64,000 nt of DNA from an uncultured Clostridia bacterium (GTDB lineage: Bacteria > Bacillota > Clostridia > Christensenellales > Borkfalkiaceae), in NCBI GenBank assembly GCA_947624005.1, contig CANQHV010000002.1, positions 140,373-204,372 of the forward strand, in the 5' to 3' direction. Of this stretch, positions 57,878 through 64,000 are shown one piece after another (position 1 is the stretch's first letter; the number at the start of each line of letters is the position of its first letter). The position numbers and the translations under genes were made by a program. The notes below the pieces were generated by a model. The model worked only from the letters and a program-made list of their open reading frames with translations, was not told the DNA's origin and did not search any database.

Positions 57878-59380
57878 TTACGCTACTGCGGCAGACGCGG
57901 CTTGAACTACCGCCGTGCCGTCCACGTAGCCCGAGAAACAAGCTATCAATATGCCCGCGGCAATTGCCGAGCCTATTACGCCTGCGACATTTGGTCCCAT
58001 AGCGTGCATAAGCAAGTGGTTTTGCGGGTCGTATTTTCTGCCCATATCTTCCGATATCCGCGCCGCCATCGGCACTGCGGAAACGCCCGCCGAACCGATA
58101 AGCGGATTGATTTTGCCTTTCGACAGTTTGCTCATAATTTTTGCGGTAAGCAGTCCGCCGACCGTGCCGATTATAAACGCAAACAATCCGAGTAAAATTA
58201 TCTTTATTGTATCAAGCGTAAGGAATATATCTCCCTTTGCCTTGCAACCTACCGCGACTCCGAGGAATATCGTAATTGTATTCATTAAACCATGCTGCGC
58301 CTGCGTTGACAGTCTGTCAACCACTCCGCTTTCTTTGAACAGATTGCCGAGCATAAGCATTCCCAACAGCGCAATAGATTGCGGCAGAATAAGCCCGACG
58401 ACAAGCGTGACGACAAGGGGAAACAGTATTTTTTCGACTTTGCTGACCTGACGGAGGGGTTTCATACGTATTTTCCTCTCCTTTTCGGTCGTCAGAAGTT
58501 TCATAAGCGGCTTTTGAATTATCGGTATCAAAGCCATATACGAATAAGCCGCGATTGCAATCGTAGGTATATATTTTTCGGCGAGAATTGAAGTAGTCAT
58601 AATCGCCGTAGGACCGTCCGCGCCGCCTATTATCGCAATCGACGCCGCTTGGGCGACTGAAAAGCCGAGCAGAATCGCAAGTATAAACGCGACAAATACG
58701 CCCAACTGCGCGCCCGCGCCTATAAGCATACTCTTGGGGTTTGCGATAAGCGGACCGAAGTCGGTCATCGCGCCTATGCCGAGGAATATCAGCGGCGGGT
58801 AAATGACTTTGTCTACGCCGTAGTACATATACCAAAGCAAGCCCCTGTCCGTCACCGCTTCGTAAGAAGTCAAATCGTATATAAGTTCCGAACTGCTGAA
58901 CACTGTTCCGCCGCCGCTTGTAACCGTTCCAGCGATAAAGCCTTTCAAAGCGTACAGCGAATTGAATTCGTTTGCGTCCATTGTAGATATTATGTTATTT
59001 ACAAGGTCGTCAAAGCTTTGGTAATACACAATTTTTCCTTCGAGTGCGGAAAAACCATATCTTAAATAAATATCCGAATTACCGTAAGCGTATACGCCGA
59101 CATATTCGGTCGAACCGTTTACGCCTATCGTAAGGTCGGTTACGGGCGTTTTATGGGTGCCCCACATTACCGCCTCGGCGCCCGGTATGTTAATCAAAAA
59201 CATACCGAAAGCAATCGGCAGTAACAGCATCGGCTCGAATTTTCTGACAATAGCGAGATACATTAAAACGAACGATATCAAAATCATTACGTAATTTTGC
59301 CAATCGCCCTGAACGAATCCCATCGACTCGTAAAGGTTTTTGAATATCCCGCCAAAGTTTACGAGTAAACTTTGTAGCAT
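57878..59380 (-). CDS. oadB: Na+-translocating decarboxylase beta subunit
   Basis: 500 residues with GGAGGATAG before the ATG. The family core is present: YPPLIFLGIGAMTDFGPLIANPK, IIGGADGPTAIM, PLVVTLVVGLILP and the C-terminal AISEDMG-like ARISEDMGRKYDPQNHLLMHAMGPNVAG. This polytopic protein couples decarboxylation of carboxybiotin to Na+ export. It is about 80-120 residues longer than usual because of an insert at about 70-175, predicted to lie outside the membrane core. Confidence 0.95.
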   Translation of the reverse strand: MLQSLLVNFGGIFKNLYESMGFVQGDWQNYVMILISFVLMYLAIVRKFEPMLLLPIAFGMFLINIPGAEAVMWGTHKTPVTDLTIGVNGSTEYVGVYAYGNSDIYLRYGFSALEGKIVYYQSFDDLVNNIISTMDANEFNSLYALKGFIAGTVTSGGGTVFSSSELIYDLTSYEAVTDRGLLWYMYYGVDKVIYPPLIFLGIGAMTDFGPLIANPKSMLIGAGAQLGVFVAFILAILLGFSVAQAASIAIIGGADGPTAIMTTSILAEKYIPTIAIAAYSYMALIPIIQKPLMKLLTTEKERKIRMKPLRQVSKVEKILFPLVVTLVVGLILPQSIALLGMLMLGNLFKESGVVDRLSTQAQHGLMNTITIFLGVAVGCKAKGDIFLTLDTIKIILLGLFAFIIGTVGGLLTAKIMSKLSKGKINPLIGSAGVSAVPMAARISEDMGRKYDPQNHLLMHAMGPNVAGVIGSAIAAGILIACFSGYVDGTAVVQAASAAVA

Positions 59381-59393
59381 TCTATCCTCCGAA

Positions 59394-59759
59394 TCAGCCG
59401 ATTACCGCAAGAACAGCGTCGCTTTCCACATTTGCGCCTTTTACGACGTTTAAAGTTATAACTCCGTCGCAGGGCGCGGTGATTTCGTTGTCCATTTTCA
59501 TCGCTTCAAGCACGATTACGGGCTGATCCTTTTTAACTTTGTCACCGCTCGCGACATAAAGATTTTTGATAAGTCCGGGGAAAGGCGACAAGATTTTTTC
59601 GCCTTTTGCCGCAGGAGCCGCCGCGGGTTGCGCGGGCACGCTTTTTACGGGCGCGGGAGCCGCCGCGGGCGTCGAGGGGTGAACGTCGGCGCTTACGCCT
59701 GTTTCTTCAACTCCTACCGAGTAACTTTTTCCGTCAATGGTTACAATAAAATTACGCAT
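59394..59759 (-). CDS. Biotin carboxyl carrier protein of the decarboxylase
   Basis: 121 residues. A short N-terminal domain (MRNFIVTIDGKSYSVGVEE) is joined by an Ala/Pro-rich linker (about 28-52) to a biotinyl domain with the modified Lys in VLEAMKMDNEI. It is like GcdC/MmdC or the 1.3S subunit of transcarboxylase. It carries CO2 between the carboxyltransferases and the beta subunit. Confidence 0.95.
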   Translation of the reverse strand: MRNFIVTIDGKSYSVGVEETGVSADVHPSTPAAAPAPVKSVPAQPAAAPAAKGEKILSPFPGLIKNLYVASGDKVKKDQPVIVLEAMKMDNEITAPCDGVITLNVVKGANVESDAVLAVIG

Positions 59760-59768
59760 AATAAACCT

Positions 59769-60152
59769 TTAAATCCTCTTTATTCTTTTGACTTTGAATT
59801 CGCACTGCGGCGCTTCTTGTTCAAGATACGATATAACCGCCGAAATAATCGCCGCCCTTACTTCGGGTGAGATTTCTTCGTCAGTAGATTCGGTTACGGG
59901 AACCGACGGGGCGCTGACGTCGGGCTTTTTTTTGCGTTTGAACGAAATCTTTGAAAGAAACGCAAGATTGTTCGTTTTACGCATTAACAATCCCAACAGC
60001 CAGATAATGAAAATTATAAGAACTATTCCGACAAAAACGACGACAAAGCCGATAAGCGCGTAAATCAACGCCTCGCCAAGACCGTTCACTTTACCGTCGA
60101 AATAATAATTTCCGTTCTGATTGGCTACTATGTCAAGCAAAGAATTAATCAT
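59769..60152 (-). CDS. oadG: Decarboxylase gamma subunit (OadG family)
   Basis: 127 residues with GAGGAA before the ATG. One strong membrane helix (ALIGFVVVFVGIVLIIFIIWLLGLLM, about 31-56, cited in part) is followed by a basic stretch and an acidic, proline-rich tail ending in a short folded segment. This is the pattern of the small OadG subunit, which holds the alpha and beta subunits together at the membrane. Confidence 0.85.
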   Translation of the reverse strand: MINSLLDIVANQNGNYYFDGKVNGLGEALIYALIGFVVVFVGIVLIIFIIWLLGLLMRKTNNLAFLSKISFKRKKKPDVSAPSVPVTESTDEEISPEVRAAIISAVISYLEQEAPQCEFKVKRIKRI

Positions 60153-60159
60153 TTTTTCC

Positions 60160-61536
60160 TCACTTTAAAAGCATTTGGAGCGACGCCGTAAGATATTGCT
60201 TGACGAAAGCGGGTTCGATTATATTGTCGATAAAACCGCCCCTCGCCGCATTTACGGGGTCGGAATTTTCGTCCGCATATTTTTCGGCAAGTTTTGCCTT
60301 GTCGGCTTTTTTATCGTGCGCAAACTCAATTTCCGCGCCTTGCACGCTGTCGAAAAGCGCGATTTTAGCCGTCGCGAACGCATAAGTGTAATCGTAACCC
60401 ATAGACTTCGCGGCAAACAGCGTGTAGCCGAGCCCCACCGCTTTTCCGTAAACAACGGAAATTTTTGCGGCGTCTATGCAGTCGAGAATATTTACGTACT
60501 CGGAAATTTCCTTTAAAACAAGACTATCCGAAGTTTCGAGGTTTTCGCAAATTCCCAAAGTATTGACGAAATTTATATAAGGAAGATTGTTAAAACTTGC
60601 AAATTCCGCAAAGTCCTTTATTTTTCTGACGTTTTGAACGTTGAGTTTAACTCCGTCGCCTCCGTCGAAAATCACCGCCGCAACCGCAATGCCGCCTATT
60701 CTGCCCAGAATACATTTTATTTCGGGCGAAAACTGCGCGCCGACTTCCAAAACGGTATTCTCGTCGAAAATCTTTAAAATCTCGGCGGCGGTCTGACGGT
60801 TGTTCAACGTCGGGTGCGACGTGTTCAAATCTTCGCAATCGATTACCGAAAGTTCCAAAAGCTCGCAAACGGCGCTGATTTTGGATTTGATTTCGCCGAA
60901 ATCTTTTACGCTGAAAGCGCAGAGATTGGCGTTTTTCAATCCGTTTGCCCCGCAAACTTCGACGGGCGCGGCTTTTTTATTACTGCCCGCGGCAAGCACC
61001 AAAGGACTTACGGGCGCAAGCGCGCTTTTTTTGTCGATAAAAAACGTGAAATCGCAGATGGCCGCAAGCGCGGAAATCTGACCGTATACCTCTCCGTTTA
61101 CGATAAGATACTGCTGAACCGACCCTTTGAGCTGCGCGGCTTTCAAAATTAATTTTGCAAGCCCTTCCAAAACCGCAACGCCCTCACCCGTCTGAACGCC
61201 GAGCGACGAAAGCAAATAGATTACGGGTGTAGAAGTTTTTTCCGCCTGTTCGAGGCACTTTGCGATTTTTTCGCAATTAGCCCGACTTACGCCGCCCGAA
61301 AGAACCGCGCTGTTTTGCGCGACGATATAAAAAGGATAGTCGCAAACGGTGGCAAAGCCCGTTACAACGCCCTCGCCCTCGGCATTTTCGCCGTAAAATT
61401 CGTTTTTGGAAAAACTGAACGACGAAAGCTCGACAAAACTGTCTTCGTCGATAAGCGATTTTATGTTTGCGCGTACTTCTTTTCCCGCGTCGGCAATCTG
61501 TTGCTTACGCGTTTGCAATAAGCTGATTTTGTCCAT
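60160..61536 (-). CDS. Divergent biotin-dependent carboxyltransferase (MmdA/12S-like)
   Basis: 458 residues with AGGAG before the ATG, some 50 residues shorter than typical MmdA or PccB. The crotonase-like halves are recognisable: the first with GVVTGFATVCDYPFYIVAQN and GVQTGEGVAVLEGL, the second with EILKIFDENTVLEVG, GRIGGIAVAAVIFDGGDGVKL and the tail MLLK. Several conserved Gly-Gly and Ala-Gly oxyanion positions look changed, so its acyl-CoA substrate (methylmalonyl, glutaconyl or other) is uncertain. First gene of the operon. Confidence 0.85.
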   Translation of the reverse strand: MDKISLLQTRKQQIADAGKEVRANIKSLIDEDSFVELSSFSFSKNEFYGENAEGEGVVTGFATVCDYPFYIVAQNSAVLSGGVSRANCEKIAKCLEQAEKTSTPVIYLLSSLGVQTGEGVAVLEGLAKLILKAAQLKGSVQQYLIVNGEVYGQISALAAICDFTFFIDKKSALAPVSPLVLAAGSNKKAAPVEVCGANGLKNANLCAFSVKDFGEIKSKISAVCELLELSVIDCEDLNTSHPTLNNRQTAAEILKIFDENTVLEVGAQFSPEIKCILGRIGGIAVAAVIFDGGDGVKLNVQNVRKIKDFAEFASFNNLPYINFVNTLGICENLETSDSLVLKEISEYVNILDCIDAAKISVVYGKAVGLGYTLFAAKSMGYDYTYAFATAKIALFDSVQGAEIEFAHDKKADKAKLAEKYADENSDPVNAARGGFIDNIIEPAFVKQYLTASLQMLLK

Positions 61537-61605
61537 ACGAAATCTCCTGAAACGCCTAAATTCCTACATATATCATTTTAACAAAATTTTACAAAAATAG
61601 CAAAG

Positions 61606-61628
61606 AAAAACCGATAAATTTTTATCGG
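61606..61628 (-). terminator. Second terminator downstream of the DedA-type gene
   Basis: Stem CCGATAAA (61611-61618) with TTTATCGG (61621-61628), followed on the minus strand by TTTTTCTTTG. Confidence 0.65.
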
Positions 61629-61644
61629 AATATTTTTTGTTTAT

Positions 61645-61678
61645 TTAAAACAAAAAGATGACATTTCAGTCATCTTTT
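61645..61678 (-). terminator. Terminator overlapping the end of the DedA-type gene
   Basis: Stem AAAAGATGAC (61653-61662) with GTCATCTTTT (61669-61678); the stop codon lies in the stem, and TTTTTGTTTT follows on the minus strand. Confidence 0.75.
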
Positions 61679-62569
61679 CAGGTTAAGTTTTGACTTTATG
61701 AAACTGTCAATCCTGTCGGAATACTTGACTACGAGGTAAAACGCCAGAACTATAAGCGCGGCGATAAGCGCCCAGATAAGTATTCCCCACCACGTATTGA
61801 ACGGAATAAGCCCGAACGAATAAGCGGTTGACGCCACCGATATCGCGCGGGTTATTATTATCATAATAATAAAGTACTTCCAGGTCATAGACGACAAGCC
61901 CGAAACGAAGCACAAAATATCGTCGGGGAAAAGCGGCAATAAAAACATTATCGAAAGTATCAGATAATCTTTTCCTTTAAGTTTTTTAAGCCATTTGTCA
62001 AGGTCGTCCTTGCCTATTATCCAGCTTACGGCTTTATACCCCACTCCCCGCCCTATCGCAAATGCGGCAATCGAGCCGAGTGTTATACCTATAAAGCTGT
62101 AAATCATACATAAAAACGGACCGAACAACGCTACGCCAGCGGCAACGGAAACCGAACCGGGTACGGGCAAAATTACAACCTGCAAAAACGAAAAAACGAT
62201 ATACAGCGCCGCCGCCATTTTGCCGAACTGCGCAATGTATTCTCTTAACGCGGAAATACTGTTAATCTTGACTATAATTCCCGTTGCGCACAGCGCGTAA
62301 AAGGTAATCGCCGCGAGGTCAAGACATACCAAAACGCACAAAAGCAGTCTGTAAGCCGATTTTTTTTCGAAAACGTAAAGTAAAATACCCGTAATGGCTA
62401 ATCCAGCGCAAACGGCGGAAGTCGCTCCGACAAGCGCGGTCAGGTGTAATCTTATATAGTCGGTACTGCGGAACAGCAACGCGTAAGCGGTAAAAAGCAA
62501 AGCAACCGCACTTAAAAGTACGGTTGCGAGTATGTTGACTGCGTGTTTTAAAGTCGATTTACCGTCCAT
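61670..62569 (-). CDS. TVP38/TMEM64 (DedA-like) membrane protein
   Basis: 299 residues. Eight or so membrane helices. The VTT/SNARE-associated domain is seen as VVILPVPGSVSVAAGVALFGPFLCM, followed by GSIAAFAIGRGVGYKAVSWIIGKDDLDKWLKKLKGKDYLIL and LLPLFPDDILCFVSGLSSM (quoted in part). Such proteins act in lipid (undecaprenyl phosphate or phospholipid) scrambling or transport. It has an extra N-terminal group of helices compared with minimal DedA. Transcribed after rnhA, 31 bases away. Confidence 0.9.
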   Translation of the reverse strand: MDGKSTLKHAVNILATVLLSAVALLFTAYALLFRSTDYIRLHLTALVGATSAVCAGLAITGILLYVFEKKSAYRLLLCVLVCLDLAAITFYALCATGIIVKINSISALREYIAQFGKMAAALYIVFSFLQVVILPVPGSVSVAAGVALFGPFLCMIYSFIGITLGSIAAFAIGRGVGYKAVSWIIGKDDLDKWLKKLKGKDYLILSIMFLLPLFPDDILCFVSGLSSMTWKYFIIMIIITRAISVASTAYSFGLIPFNTWWGILIWALIAALIVLAFYLVVKYSDRIDSFIKSKLNLKR

Positions 62570-62600
62570 TACTATATATTATATATAATTATGGCGGATT

Positions 62601-63047
62601 TTATAAATTCATTTTGAAATTTTTGACGGCGGAAGTCGCCAGCTTGTCGCATATATTGTTGTACTCGTCGTCGGCGTGCCCTTTCACCTTGTTGAAGTGA
62701 ATTTTATGTATGCGCGTAAGTCTTAACAGTTCTTCCCACAAGTCTACGTTTGAAACGGGCTTGTTATCAAGACGTTTCCAGCCGTTTTTAAGCCAATCGA
62801 AAACCCAGCCGTTTAAAAATGCGTTGACCACATACGACGAATCGCTGAAAATTTCGACTTCGCAACCCTCTTTAAGGCATTTAAGACCCTCGATGACCGC
62901 CGTAAGTTCCATTCTGTTGTTCGTCGTGTCGTTTTCCGCGCCCGAAGCCTGCTTTTCGTGCTGTTTGTATTTGAGAACGTATCCCCAGCCTCCGACGCCG
63001 GGATTGCCCGAACAGGCCCCGTCGGTATAAAGCGTAACTTTTTTCAT
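62601..63047 (-). CDS. rnhA: Ribonuclease HI
   Basis: 148 residues. Catalytic residues are in TDGACSGNPGVGGWGYVL (Asp8), RMELTAVIEGL (Glu), SDSSYVVNAF (Asp) and GHADDEYNNICDKLA (His and Asp). It degrades RNA in RNA-DNA hybrids. It overlaps proC by four bases (ATGA). Confidence 0.97.
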   Translation of the reverse strand: MKKVTLYTDGACSGNPGVGGWGYVLKYKQHEKQASGAENDTTNNRMELTAVIEGLKCLKEGCEVEIFSDSSYVVNAFLNGWVFDWLKNGWKRLDNKPVSNVDLWEELLRLTRIHKIHFNKVKGHADDEYNNICDKLATSAVKNFKMNL

Positions 63048-63856
63048 TTTTGCGACAGCTCTTTACTGCGCTTTACGCACGCGTCTACGGCTTTATCTAC
63101 TATGCCGCGGAAGTCGTTGTCTTCAAAGACTTTCACCGCTTCGATTGTCGTACCGCCTTTACTGCAAACGCGCATAATAAGCTCGGAAAGCGGTTTTTCT
63201 TCGTGCTGAACCATCTCCGCACCGCCCAAAACTGTTTGAACCGCAAGAATTTTCGCTTCGTCCTTGGTAAGACCCTGCTTTACGCCCGCGTCAATAAGGC
63301 TGTCGATAAACATAAATACATACGCGGGGCCGCTGCCGCTTATGCCCGTGACTGCGTCCATTTTGCTTTCGTCAACGCTTAAAACGGTGCCCATACAGTT
63401 GAAAATACCGCTTATAAAATCGGTATCGTCGGTAAATTTGTTGAAATCCGACATATCAACGCCCATAGCTCCGCTACCTATCGAGCAAGGCAGATTGGGC
63501 ATACAGCGCGCCACCCTTATAGTACCGATGCCGAGCGAGTTTTTAATCGTGTTTTTCTTAACGCCCGCCATTATAGAGATAACTTTCGACGGACAGAACC
63601 CGCCTAAACTTTTCACTACGACGGGAAATGATTGAGGTTTGACGGCAAAAAGCAGAAATTCGCTGTTTTCGGCGACGTATTTGTTGTCCAAAGTTGTATA
63701 TACTCCGAGGTCGGAAACCGCGTCGAGGCATTCCTCCGACGTATCGCTTACGATAATTTTTTTCTCGCGGATAAATTCGGAAAGAACCACGCCGCGAAGA
63801 ATCGAACGCGCCATAAAACCGCACCCGATTACGCCGAGTTTGAATTGTTTTTTCAT
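63044..63856 (-). CDS. proC: Pyrroline-5-carboxylate reductase
   Basis: 270 residues from the ATG at 63856, which has GGAG nine bases upstream; the frame open to 63871 is not used. Rossmann motif VIGCGFMARSI, LLFAVKPQ, ISIMAGVK and the C-terminal signature GISGSGPAYVFMFIDSLIDAGVKQGL (quoted in part). Final step of proline synthesis. Divergent from tRNA-Trp. Confidence 0.97.
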   Translation of the reverse strand: MKKQFKLGVIGCGFMARSILRGVVLSEFIREKKIIVSDTSEECLDAVSDLGVYTTLDNKYVAENSEFLLFAVKPQSFPVVVKSLGGFCPSKVISIMAGVKKNTIKNSLGIGTIRVARCMPNLPCSIGSGAMGVDMSDFNKFTDDTDFISGIFNCMGTVLSVDESKMDAVTGISGSGPAYVFMFIDSLIDAGVKQGLTKDEAKILAVQTVLGGAEMVQHEEKPLSELIMRVCSKGGTTIEAVKVFEDNDFRGIVDKAVDACVKRSKELSQK

Positions 63857-63879
63857 AAAATATATCTCCAAAAACAGTT

Positions 63880-63908
63880 GACTAAAATTTAGCGATGTTA
63901 TATAATTT
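63880..63908 (+). promoter_or_regulatory. Promoter of tRNA-Trp
   Basis: TTGACT (63880-63885), 17-base spacer, TATAAT (63903-63908), 17 bases before the tRNA. Confidence 0.85.
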
Positions 63909-63925
63909 ATTAGCTTTTAAGCCTT

Positions 63926-64000
63926 AGGGGAGTAGCTCAACGGTAGAGTCGCGGTCTCCAAAACCGTCGGTTGCATGTTCGAATCGTGTCTCCCCTGCCA
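63926..64000 (+). tRNA. tRNA-Trp (anticodon CCA)
   Basis: Acceptor AGGGGAG with CTCCCCT, discriminator G and encoded CCA at the last bases of the window. The anticodon loop CTCCAAA gives CCA (codon UGG). D arm GCTCAACGGTAGAGT and T arm with GTTCGAATC are normal. Confidence 0.95.

Overview
The window looks like the chromosome of an anaerobic, endospore-forming member of the Clostridia, probably an uncultured lineage; the sequence does not let me name a genus. The grounds are a complete spoIIIAA-AH operon, spoIVB, gerW/ytfJ and a probable spoIIM, a two-subunit GlgC/GlgD glycogen pathway, lysA (diaminopimelate), a Na+-pumping decarboxylase operon, LexA with a Firmicutes-like operator, and an IspH-ribosomal protein S1 fusion. 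No phage, IS element or CRISPR array was seen.

Layout. 0-7.7 kb: the tail of a histone-H1-like repeat protein, then a membrane-anchored McrB-like AAA+ ATPase, a nuclease-less DUF2357-type protein and a SipW-type signal peptidase in one operon, facing two secreted proteins with SipW-type signal peptides. 7.8-8.3 kb: a 122-bp tandem array that carries copies of the 3' end of the adjoining tRNA-Leu(CAA). 8.4-11.6 kb: polA-coaE. 11.6-15.4 kb: a block of small accessory genes on the opposite strand. 15.5-15.9 kb: tRNA-Leu with the unusual anticodon AAG and a second tRNA-end-derived element. 16.0-20.3 kb: spoIIIA operon. 20.3-30.7 kb: asp23-nusB-folD-ispA, then a large structured RNA that I identify as OLE RNA, its partner gene oapA, and dxs-tlyA-nadK-argR-recN-spoIVB. 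30.8-38.2 kb: spoIIM-like, DD-carboxypeptidase, lysA, scpA-scpB, DUF2953, gerW, a second DD-carboxypeptidase and rluB. 38.2-41 kb: lexA, a 58-residue cysteine-rich protein, a XerS-type recombinase and a 724-bp gene-free region with a dif-like site. 41.0-49.2 kb: glgB-C-D-A-P. 49.4-56.4 kb: htpG, then baiN-type oxidoreductase, an AroH-Cmk fusion, plsC and ispH-rpsA. 56.4-61.5 kb: carboxyltransferase, gamma, biotin, beta and alpha subunits of a Na+-pumping decarboxylase. 61.7-64.0 kb: DedA/TVP38 protein, rnhA, proC, tRNA-Trp.

How it fits together. Nearly all genes left of about 38 kb read rightwards and nearly all right of it read leftwards. With the XerS-type gene and the dif-like site at the switch, this is what the replication terminus of a chromosome looks like. 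The two blocks that break the rule (4.5-7.6 and 11.6-15.4 kb) are also those with the most accessory-looking content.

The most interesting items are the OLE RNA/OapA locus with its own promoter, closing stem and terminator; the XerS/dif terminus; the membrane McrB-DUF2357-SipW module, for which I know no described function; the A34 tRNA-Leu; and the tRNA-3'-end-derived repeats. All family assignments are by reading the sequence; no database was searched.
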